Assembly: GCA_949987565.1 (NCBI GenBank)
Contig: OX465120.1
Coordinates: 1,793,037-1,857,036, forward strand
DNA from: Luidia sarsii
Lineage: Eukaryota; Echinodermata; Asteroidea; Paxillosida; Luidiidae
Reading direction: 5' to 3'
Length of the DNA: 64,000 nt
In this document: in pieces, positions 46,301 to 55,571 of the stretch
Layout: every line of letters begins with the position of its first letter
How positions within the stretch are numbered: position 1 is the stretch's first letter
Position numbers and translations under genes: made by a program
Notes under the pieces: model-generated
What the model was told of the DNA's origin: nothing
Databases searched by the model: none
What the model saw: only the letters and a program-made list of their open reading frames with translations

Positions 46301-48496
46301 CGCGAATGCCGAGTTGAGATCCTCGACGTACCGTGGTTCTGCCCTGTGTCTCCCCCACACGTCTGACCGCTAATTGCTATATGTGACCAGTTTGACCCGA
46401 TCCTTCCGTTGGTCTTCCGGTCCCTTAATTTACAAAACTTGTCTTCTTCCGGGAAGAAACGCCCTCCCTATTTTCTATTTGTATTCTTTTGATGGCTTGG
46501 CAAAAGTCTGAAGGTGGAGACAATCACTATCCCTTTTGTTTACACTTTCTCCTTCAAAGGCCTGGAGAGGCTACTACTCCGGCCGAAGGATTTTTTGGAG
46601 TTTAGTATCAATTTCTTAATAATGGTTCTTTAAAATATGTCAATTAATTTTGCTTCCATGCCTTTACAACTTTCAGGTGATTCTGCCACCGATTGACTGT
46701 CGTTCCTTTTTGTAATTTTTTTGGTAATACACCGACTCTTTTATGTAATTTCTTTCGGAAGTCGTTTGACTGTTTTGTTTAGTCCCTATCTGATTCTTTT
46801 TGTGACAACTCTTTCTTTTTTTCGTTTGCCCTTAAATTATCGCTCTTTGGGTCTACTTATTCCCCAACTTCTATTTCCTTGATTAAAATTTTCAAATTTT
46901 CACCAGCTCGGTAACATATACACCTCTTGGTTTCGTGGCGGTGTCTAGGTCGAAGCGTGGAGGCAGGACGGGCCAGGCGGGGGCGGCGCAGCGCTCACCC
47001 CGGCCGGGCCCAAGCCCGTGGACACCCGGCTCCTGAAGACCGTGGTCGTCATCTTCATCGTCTTCACCGTGTGCTGGACGCCCTACACCATCATCGTGCT
47101 TTCGGACACCACCAACTCCTACCCGGACGAGCTCTATGTCTTTGCCATCGTCATTGCCCACGCCAACTCTAGCATGAATAGGTATGTATAATTACTGTCT
47201 CCTCTTTCTCCTGACTTCTATTTCCCATACCTTCTCTTTCTATTCCTTTCTCCTTTCCTCACCTTTCTCCTCCCTTCTCTTCCTCTTTCTCTTTCCTTCT
47301 CCTTCTCTTTCATTCCCTTTCTCATTCTCCTCTTCCCCCTTTCTCCTTCCTTCTCTTTCTATTTCCTTCCCTTTCTCGTTCCCTCTCTTCACTCTTTCTC
47401 CTTCCTTATCTTTTCTTCCCTTTTTCCTTCCCCTCTTCCTTCTTTCTCTTTCCTTCCATTTCTCCTTCCCATCTTCCTTCTTTCTCCTTCCTTCTCTTCA
47501 TCTTTCCTTCCCTTTCTCCTTCACATCTTCCTTCTTTCTTTTTCCTTCCATTTCTCATTCCCCTCTTCCTTCTTTTTCTTTCCTTCCCTTTCTCCTTCCC
47601 ATCTTCCTTCTTTCTATTTCCTTCCCCCTCTCCTTCCCATCTTCCTTCTTTCTCTTTCCTTCCATTTCTCCTTCCCATCTTCCTTCTTTCTATTTCCTTC
47701 CCATCTTCCTTCTTTCTCTTTCCTTCCATGTCTCCTTCCCATCTTCCTTCTTTCTCCTTCCCATCTTCCTTCTTTCTCTTTCCTCCCCTTTCTCTTTCCC
47801 ATCTTCCTTCTTTCTCCTTCCCATCTTCCTTCTTTCTCTTTCCTTCCCTTTCTCCTTCCCATCTTCCTTCTTTCTCCTTCCCATCTTCCGTCTCTTTCTC
47901 TTTCCTTCCATTTTTCATTTCCCTCTTCCTTCTTTCTCTTTCTTTCCCTCTCTTCCTTGAAGTTCTCTCTCCTCCCTTCTCTCTCTCCTCCCCCTGAATG
48001 GAACACGTGCTCTTTGACGCAACTAATGTCACAGAGGAAATTCAATCAGCGATGGCTTCAAGGGGCGGGAAGCCAGTCGAACATCAACCAATCTCAACCC
48101 CCCCCCCCACGAAGAGCCTTCTCAGAAAAGAAAACATTAAAACTGCAATTATACGATGACCCAGAAAAAAACAACTGATAAACAACAGGGATCAAAGGCC
48201 TGCTGTCAATTTTGAGAGTCTACGGTTTCTATCAGGCTGAAAACTAGTCCAAATGTCGACCATTCACGGAAGCCTGTCAGCCTTCACTCGCCTAATGAGG
48301 CCGGGCTTATTTTTGCTATTCTCATCTCGCTGTCCCCCCCTCCCCTCACCTCCCCAGCATCGTCTACGGCATCATGAACGCGTCCTTCCGCAACGGCTAC
48401 AGGAGTCTGGTGCGCTCGCTGTCCGGCGGCCGCCTCTGCAAAAGCCAAGCTGCGGAGACCACCACCGAAGTCAACTCCATCGCCGCCAGGGGTTAA
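43308..48496 (+). CDS. Class A GPCR, melatonin-receptor-like
   Basis: A seven-helix plasma-membrane receptor expected to couple to G proteins. Coding exons 43308-43572, 44722-45128, 46949-47181 and 48358-48496 join with matching phases to give 347 residues, near the 350 of vertebrate melatonin receptors. There is an N-glycosylation site NLT at 3-5. TM1 has GNVGNP, TM2 NLALADF, and Cys103/Cys181 form the usual disulfide. NRY (127-129) replaces DRY, Trp155 is in TM4, Pro203 and Tyr211 in TM5, CWTP 266-269 in TM6, and NSIVYG 301-306 replaces NPxxY. NRY together with NxxxYG and FRxxY after TM7 fits the melatonin-receptor clade. The TM5 histidine at the melatonin site (four before the proline) is Gly199 here, so the ligand is uncertain. 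A moody/Tre1-type receptor is the alternative. Introns 1-3 each hold a different tandem array. Confidence 0.9.
43600..44500. repeat. 19-bp minisatellite in GPCR intron 1
   Basis: The unit GGGAATGGGATCTGGGTAC occurs over 40 times with a GGGATATAC variant interspersed. It starts within 30 nt of the exon 1 donor. As 19 is not a multiple of 3, three units make a 57-nt coding-like period, which produces long artefact frames on both strands. Confidence 0.96.
45205..46075 (+). pseudogene. Tandem non-LTR RT C-terminus, array 2 (GPCR intron 2)
   Basis: About eight units of 95-105 bp contain CTTCCTCCCTCGTTCAGCCT, CTCTGGAATTCCCTTCCTGG, TTCATGTTCTTTGACAATAA and GAAGAGGTGAAGAGCAAAGA. The array closes with CTAAGATCTTGCCCTTTTTT and AATTCCTATCTCCAGCC, encoding a KILPFFKRNVNSYL-like retroelement C-terminus. 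Same family as 42640-43083. Confidence 0.75.
47190..47990. repeat. TTCC/CTTT polypyrimidine array in GPCR intron 3
   Basis: Units such as CCATCTTCCTTCTTTCTCCT recur throughout. The frames encoding Ser/Phe/Leu or Lys/Glu/Gly are artefacts. Confidence 0.95.
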
Positions 48497-48569
48497 CGAC
48501 CGTCAGCATCAGAGAGGAACCACCACACGGACAACAAATAATTATATTCGAGTTCTTGTCCCCCGGGGC

Positions 48570-49146
48570 GAGTCTGAACAACAACAACAACAACTCGAAC
48601 AAGAACAAGAACATCAAGAACGACAAGAACAAGAACAACACGAACAACAAGAACAACAAGAACAACAAGAACAACAAGAACAACAAGAACAACACGAACA
48701 ACACGAACAGCAAGAACAACACGAACAACAAGAACAACACGAACAACAAGAACAACACGAACAACAAGAACAACAAGAACAACAAGAACAACAAGAACAA
48801 CAAGAACAACAAGAACAACAAGAACAAGAACAAGAACAACAAGAACAACACGAACAACAAGAACAACACGAACAACAAGAACAACAAGAACAACAAGAAC
48901 AACAAGAACAACAAGAACAACAAGAACAACAAGAACAACAAGAACAACAAGAACAACAAGAACAACAAGAACAGCAAGAACAACAAGAACAAGAACAAGA
49001 ACAACAAGAACAACAAGAACAACAAGAACAAGAACAAGAACAACAAGAACAACAAGAACAAGAACGAGAACGAGAACATCAAGAACGAGAACGAGAACGA
49101 GAACGAGAACGAGAACGAGAACGAGAACAAGAACGAGAACAAGATC

Positions 49147-49186
<40 letters not shown>

Positions 49187-49260
49187 GCAACAACAGCAAC
49201 AACAACAACAACAAAAAACATCAACAACAACAAAAACAACAACAACAGCAACACGTTTCT
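48570..49260. repeat. AACAAG/AACACG trinucleotide-type array in GPCR 3' UTR
   Basis: Starting about 75 nt after the GPCR stop codon, about 690 bp of GAACAACAAGAACAACACG and GAACGAGAACGAG units end in (AAC)n. It is probably transcribed as part of the 3' UTR. The Asn/Lys-rich frame overlapping the last exon is not the receptor frame. Confidence 0.93.
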
Positions 49261-49607
49261 GATTCACACCTTTGTGACTTGGAAGGTCGAGTCAAACGCA
49301 TTCTGACTGGTCAACGCACTGCAAACTCTTGAGGGCGCACTATTGTGAATCGCCCGTATTGGTTTCAATAATAATATCACAGGGTATTCGGTTCACATAA
49401 AACAAGACATAATCTCTAAAGAATGGTTGCATGCGCACAAGAGAGCCAACCTATTATCGTGAAGCTGCATTTGTTCACAAGTACAAACTATTATTTAGGT
49501 CGTAATACTGAATTTTGTTCGAAAAGTACCCCTAAAATGTTTTGTGTTTTGTGTCAATTCCAATAACAAAAGGCATTCTTTTGTCGTTCGATAGTATTGT
49601 TAAGTTT

Positions 49608-49752
49608 AGTGGGCCTGATGTTTCGATCCTAGCAGGAACTTAGGATCCTGCTAGGTTCTGCTAGAATCGAAACGTCAGGCCCACTAAATTTTAAGATTTG
49701 CATTTTGGTAATTTAAGTCAGTAAGCAGTTTGCAACATTTTTGTATATCACC
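49608..49752. mobile_element. Inverted pair of family B PLE ends
   Basis: Reverse GGCCTGATGTTTCGATCCTA at 49613, then forward TGCTAGAATCGAAACGTCAG from 49658 with the TAAGTCAGTAAGCAGTTTGC tail. The stretch 49753-50455 has no recognised gene. Confidence 0.85.
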
Positions 49753-50456
49753 TTGATAGTATTGTATTACATACACGAATGACATATTCTTTGCATCTCA
49801 TGGCGAAATTGTATTAATGTGAACACGTTTGTGAACGTCTTTATAGTTTTACATCCCCATTATTGATTCTGGATATCAAAGGGTTTAAAACCTTAGGCTC
49901 GCCGTAGAGGGCGCTGTGGTGGGGCCCCAGGGTTTAGAAATGGACCTCGGGTCATCATTACCGGATACCACGTATTGACTTGTTGCGCCCTATACGTCAG
50001 CTGACCTGGGTATCAAACAATCAGCAAACATGGCGGCTCCCGTATCAATGTGCCGCTCTTGTAAAGTACACGATGATTTGTTGCACTTGGTTGTTCGATC
50101 GAGGCTTTTCTTTCTCGAATTCTGTGAAGAATATTCCGGAGTTTGAACCCGAGACCTTCACCGGAACTACCCACTATAAATCACGTGATGAGTGTCCCTT
50201 TGGGGGAGCTGTCGGGTGACCCCGATGACGTCATCGTGACGTGCGCGTTGGTTTATTATACTTGATCGTAGCTTGGGAATTAGGGACTTGGATTGGGCCG
50301 AGTTTAACGCAGAGCGGCCTTCAAACGGTACCAACAAAATAGTCACCGAGAGTCATGCTGTACAAAGTGTACGGAACTTCGAGACAAGAAGAGGAAGGAA
50401 AAAAAGCAACACAATAAGAACGGAATCACCCAAGCCATCGTGAAGTCGGTATAGTA

Positions 50457-50577
50457 AGGCCGTGTCTGAAACGGGCTTCCAGAGCTACGGCTAGGGCTAC
50501 TGTCTTCGCATCTCTGTGTATTTCCAACAGGGGGAAGACCTAGACCTAGCTCTAGACGCCCGTTTCGGACACGGCCT
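50457..50577. mobile_element. Short MITE, GGCCGTGTC termini
   Basis: AGGCCGTGTCTGAAACGGGC on the left faces GCCCGTTTCGGACACGGCCT on the right, with inner AGAGCTA...TAGCTCT arms. TA is present beside both ends, a possible target duplication. Confidence 0.8.
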
Positions 50578-50867
50578 ACGATTCTCCTCAGAATGGGTCG
50601 CCCCTCTAGGCTTAGTCTTTGAGGGAAAGACTCTCTATATCTGACCTTCCCCAAAATGGTACGCTCTGCTCCTAAATAGATATATATATTTTATTGTTCG
50701 TTGGTTGGTCGCTTCCCTAGTTTGGTTGGTTGGTTTGCGAGTTGTTTAGTTGGTTAATAGCGTAGGCCTATCGGACTTCCGGTTGGCGCGTTCACTGCAT
50801 GGCTATGTGCGTTTGTGTGTTTATCTGCATTCGTTGGGGATTTGTTTGCTTGTTTGGTTTCAGAATG

Positions 50868-51168
50868 GCCGAGCCGGGATCGAAACGTCAGGCCCTCCTA
50901 ATTTTGAAAAGTCGCAATTTGGTCACCTTAGTCAGTAAGCCGTTCGCACCATTTCTACATAACTTGTTAGATTGTTGGCCTGACGTTTCGAGCCTAGCAG
51001 GACCTTTCTCAAAGGCAGAGTGACAAGGACAAAACACTCAGATACACTCAGATACACTTTGAGAAAGGTCCAGCTAGGATCGAAACGTCAGGCCCACTAA
51101 ATTTTGAGATTTTGCATTTCGGTAATGTTAGTCAGTGAGCAGCTTGCAACATTTTTGTATAGCACTTT
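50868..51168. mobile_element. Three family B PLE ends (forward, reverse, forward)
   Basis: Forward GGGATCGAAACGTCAGGCC at 50876, reverse GGCCTGACGTTTCGAGCCTA at 50979, forward CAGCTAGGATCGAAACGTCA at 51070, each with the usual tails. Confidence 0.85.
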
Positions 51169-51433
51169 TTGTTTGTTGGTTATAATTTTATGGGGTTTTG
51201 TCGGAATTACGGTGAGGAGATTGTCGTCTGTTCGTGGGCTTTTCAGTAAAAAATGGCTCTAGAACGTCGAACCTTCAGATTGCTACATACACCCATCTTG
51301 GGGTCCAAACCAAACTGAATGATAACATTTTCCAATCAAGAGCACAAAATAATAAAAAAAAAAACATCAAATGCACTAATAAACTCTACGTGGGCTTGTG
51401 TGTGTGTTTTCCTGTAGCAATACTTTTTCATAA

Positions 51434-51617
51434 CGCAGTGGCTGTTGTTACGGCAGTCGTCCGTGTGGTTCCCTGACTTCACAGTATTTGTCAGGATGTT
51501 TAGCTCTTGGAACCAGACTATCAGCTAATAGACTGGTTCAACCAGCCTGCAATGCTGACGAAAATACAACCAAGTCAGGGAACCACACGGACGACTGCCG
51601 TAACAACAGCCACTGCG
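51434..51617. mobile_element. MITE, Mutator-like (9-bp TSD), copy 2
   Basis: Ends as in the 3859-4041 copy. The exact 9-bp duplication TTTTCATAA is at 51425-51433 and 51618-51626. The interior runs opposite to copy 1. Confidence 0.92.
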
Positions 51618-51649
51618 TTTTCATAAATTCTGAAACATTTTGAAAAATT

Positions 51650-51900
51650 TGAACCAGATACCTCTGGTTTAAAAATACCGGCATTTTAAGCATCTGAGCT
51701 GTCCCACCCTTAGATCGAGGCCTTTCAAAAATAGTAAACTAGTCTTTGCCGGGGTTGGGGGCGCATTTTGACCATTCATTATCGTGCATCTCTAAGGATC
51801 ACGCCCCTAATTTCATTCAGATGCAAAAAAAAAACCCGACTGTTGTAAACCTGGCTACAGCAGCTCGGGGATCATACAAATTGGATGCGGCATTTCTGTT
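51650..51900 (-). repeat. tRNA-like dispersed repeat, family S, copy 3
   Basis: Reverse-strand B-box-like CTGGTTCAAAT and A-box-like GACAGCTCAGATGC flank a decayed anticodon region. The body contains ACTAGTCTTTGCCGGGG, CATTCAGATGC and CTGGCTACAGCAGCTCGGGG. Confidence 0.75.
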
Positions 51901-52064
51901 AATCTATGTCAGACAAATATTAGGAGAGACGTGACTGGGAACATTTTGAACGCGAGTCCTGTCTCCCCCACAAGGTTGCGGAGCCGAACCCTTACAGTAT
52001 AGCTGCAATTATTTAGACGACCTGTTTTTAAATCGGGGATCCATTAGTGACGAGATTCTAACCA

Positions 52065-53262
52065 GCGCCGTCTCTCTTCTCTCTCTCTTCCCCCATCTTT
52101 CTTCCTCCCCTCTCTTTCTCTCTCCTCTCTCTCTCTCTCTCCCTTCCCTCTCTCTCCCTCCCCTCTCTTTCTCTCTTCTCTCTCTCTCCCCTCTCTCCTT
52201 TTCTCTCCCTTCTCTTTCTCTCCCCTTCTCTTTCTATCCTCTTTCTCACCCCTTTTTACTTTCACTCTCCTCTCTCCATCTCTTCCCTTTCTCTTCCTCT
52301 CTCCCCTCTTTCTCCCTCTCTTCCCCCTCCCCTCTCTCTTTTCCCTCTTTCACTCTCCTCTATCTCCCCATTCTCTTTCTCTCTCCCTCTCTCATTCTCT
52401 CTCCCTCTCTCTCCACCTCTCCCCCTCTCTCTCCCTCTCTCCCATTCTCTCTCCCCTCTCTCCCCTTCACTTTCCCCCTCTCTCCTATCTCTCTCTTCTC
52501 CCCTCTCTTTCTCTCTCCTCTATCTCCCTCTCTCATTCTCTCTCCCCCTCACTTTCCCCCTCTCTCCTATCTCTCTCTTCTCCCCTCTCCCTTTCGAACT
52601 CCATCTTAATCACGGGCAAGGCAGTTCCTATTCGTGTTCGAAATATAAAAACTCGGACATGCGTCATTAGCAGACGACGTGTATGCTACACGGTTTCAAT
52701 GGCCTCCATCTCGTTAAGGGGAGAGAAAGAAAGAGACAGACAGACAGAGAGATAGAGGGAGAGAGAGAGAGAAAGAAAGAGACAGAGAGATTGAGAGATA
52801 GAGAGATAGAGAGAGACAGAAATAGAGAGAGAGATAGACAGAGGGAGGGATAAAGAGACGGACAGAAAGGGGGAGAGATAGAGACAGAAAGGGAGAGATG
52901 GGGAGAGGGAGGAGAGGCATATTATAAGCCGAAAGCCAGAAGGAGAGACAGAGAAAGAGATGGGGAGTCAGAAAGAAAAATAGAGAGACAGAAAGGGAGA
53001 GAAAGAAAGAGAGGGAGGAAGGGGGAGAGAGGTGAGAGACAGAGAGAGAAAAGGAGAGGGACAAAAAAGAGAAGGGGTAGAGAGAAAGAGAGGGAGAGAG
53101 GGAGAGAGAGAGGAGGAGGAAGAGAGAGAGACAGAAAGAATGACGGAGGAAGAGAGAGAGACAGACAGGTAGAGAGAGACATCGACAGAGACAGGGAGGC
53201 AGAGGCAGCGAGAGGGTTAGAGAGGGAAGAGAAACGGAGACAGACTGAGAGTCAGAGGCAGA
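52065..53262. repeat. CT-rich array followed by GA-rich array
   Basis: 52065-52600 is CTCTCTCC-rich and 52718-53262 is GAGAGAGA-rich, separated by about 120 bp of unique sequence. The two can pair as a long imperfect hairpin. Confidence 0.93.
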
Positions 53263-53598
53263 GAGACCCGGAAGGCCATACGTGGAGCAAACGCAAGCAA
53301 CAACGAGCCTTGCACACAAAGACGGGATTCCAATTATGGAATGGAACGATTTGGCTGCCATGTTCAAGAACGCGCAGCGCGCTGCATGCATTGACCAATG
53401 AGCTGCCTCCTTTGGCGCGCCGCAAGAGGGCGCTGTAGATTAACCACACAATGTACTTTTCGTATCATCAGGTCACCTCTACCACAAAAAAAACCCGAAA
53501 AACAAACTGGGATAAAATCGACCAATGATTCAATGGATAGTGATCCGATTGTACGCAGGCAATGTTTTCTGTTGATAGTCAACAACGTTCCGAAACAT

Positions 53599-53712
53599 CT
53601 GCCTTTGAGAAAGGTCCTGCTAGGATCGAAACGTCAGGCCCACTAACTCTTAAGATTTGCATTTTGGTAATTTTAGTCAGTCAGCAGTTTCAAACATTTT
53701 TTAGTATATCAC
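53599..53712 (+). mobile_element. Family B PLE 3' end
   Basis: GCCTTTGAGAAAGGTCCTGC, TAGGATCGAAACGTCAGG, then TTTAGTCAGTCAGCAGTTT. Confidence 0.85.
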
Positions 53713-53959
53713 GTTCCAAAACAATTAATGAAGTGTTTTGCAATATAATAGAGATTGTATTTATTCCAAATCGAATCAATTAGTAGAAAAGCCTCTTAAG
53801 AAAAAGACGGTACTTCCGAAATACACAAATTAACACAGGGACGATAAAGGGTCCCTTTTATCAAACCCGTAAATTGGTGAAGATTTGCGAGAATTGTGCA
53901 GATTTGAAGATTTTGCGAGCGGAGGAAGAAAGATCGCTAAAGAGAACTCAGCCGTGCGC

Positions 53960-55388
53960 CGTGAGAGCTTGCCCATTTTCCGGACGCGTAGTCAGTGCTT
54001 TGCCCGATTGCCTGGTGATTTGCGTCAGTGAGAATGTCATTCAATGAGGGTTTGCCCTTCCCCGACGTGTAGTCAGCACTGCATGCTCAGTGCTTTGCCC
54101 GATTGCCTGCTGATTTGCCTCGGTGAGAATGTCATTCAATGAGGGTTTGCCCTTCCCCGACGTGAAGTCAGCACTGCATGCTCAGTGCTTTGCCCGATTG
54201 CCTGCTGATTTACGTCGGTGAGAATGTCATTCAATGAGGGTTTGCCCTTCCCCGACGTGAAGTCAGCACTGTATGCTCAGTGCTTTGCCCGATTGCCTGC
54301 TGATTTGCATCAGTGAGAATGTCATTTAATGAGGGTTTGCCCTTCCCCGACGTGTAGTCAGCACTGCATGCTCAGTGCTTTGCCCGATTGCCTGCTGATT
54401 TGCCTCGGTGAGAATGTCATTCAATGAGGGTTTGCCCTTCCCCGACGTGAAGTCAGCACTGCATGCTCAGTGCTTTGCCCGATTGCCTGCTGATTTACGT
54501 CGGTGAGAATGTCATTCAATGAGGGTTTGCCCTTCCCCGACGTGTAGTCAGCACTGCATGCTCAGTGCTTTGCCCGATTGCCTGGTGATTTGCGTCGGTG
54601 AGAATGTCATTCAATGAGGGTTTGCCCTTCACCGATTTGTAGTCAGCACTGTATGCTCAGTGCTTTGCCCGATTGCCTGGTGATTTGCGTCGGTGAGAAT
54701 GTCATTCAATAAGGGTTTTCCCTTCCCCGACGTGTAGTCGGCACTGTGTGCTCAGTGCTTTGCCCGATTGCCTGGTGATTTGCGTCGGTGAGAATGTCAT
54801 TCAATGAGGGTTTGCCCTTCAGCGACTTGTAGTCAGCACTGTATGCTCAGTGCTTTGCCCGATTGCATGGTGATTTGCGTCGGTGAGAATGTCATTCAAT
54901 GAGGGTTTGCCCTTCCCCGACGTGTAGTCAGCACTGTATGCTCAGTGCTTTGCCCGATTGCCTGGTGATTTGCATCAGTGAGAATGTCATTCAATGAGGG
55001 TTTGCCCTTCACCGACGTGTAGTCAGCACTGTATGCTCAGTGCTTTGCCCGATTGCCTGCTGATTTGCCTCGGTGAGAATGTCATTCAATGAGGGTTTGC
55101 TCTTCCCCGACGTGTAGTCAGCACTGTATGCTCAGTGCTTTGCCACATTGCCTGGTGATTTGCGTCGGTGAGAATGTCATTCACTGAGGGTTTGTCCTTC
55201 CCCGACGTGTAGTCAGCGCTGTATGCTCAGTGCTTTGCCCGATTGCCTGCTGATTTGCGTCGGTGAGAATGTCATTCAATGAGGGTTTGCCCTTCCCCGA
55301 CGTGCCGTCAGCACTGTATGCTCAGTGCTTTACCCGACTGCCTGCTGATTTGCCTCGGTGAGAATGTCATTCAATGAGGGTTTGCCGT
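53960..55388 (+). repeat. 95-bp satellite, about 15 copies
   Basis: Same monomer and strand as fjx1 intron 2. It ends 184 bp beyond the stop codon of the minus-strand gpld1 gene. Variants (GTGTAG/GTGAAG; GCGTCGG/GCCTCGG) alternate in runs. Confidence 0.96.
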
Positions 55389-55571
55389 AGGCTAATTAGT
55401 TGAAGAACGCTCCATACCCGATTACAAAACAACAACAAAACCGACCCTTGAGGTCGAGTTAAAGGGGACAATGTTTGGTCAGAATTTCCGGACTCAAAAA
55501 ATACAATTCAGCCGGCGGTTACGGGAGTTACCTTTTGGGAACATCGCAGGAGTGCGTCTTTTGTACGAATT

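Noticed and set aside
47184..48045. Large Ser/Phe/Leu and Lys/Glu/Gly frames
   Set aside because: Polypyrimidine array inside GPCR intron 3, with GT and AG borders at 47182 and 48357.
48253..49332. 359-codon Asn/Lys-rich frame overlapping the last GPCR exon
   Set aside because: The frame differs from the receptor frame and consists of the AACAAG array; the receptor frame ends at 48496.
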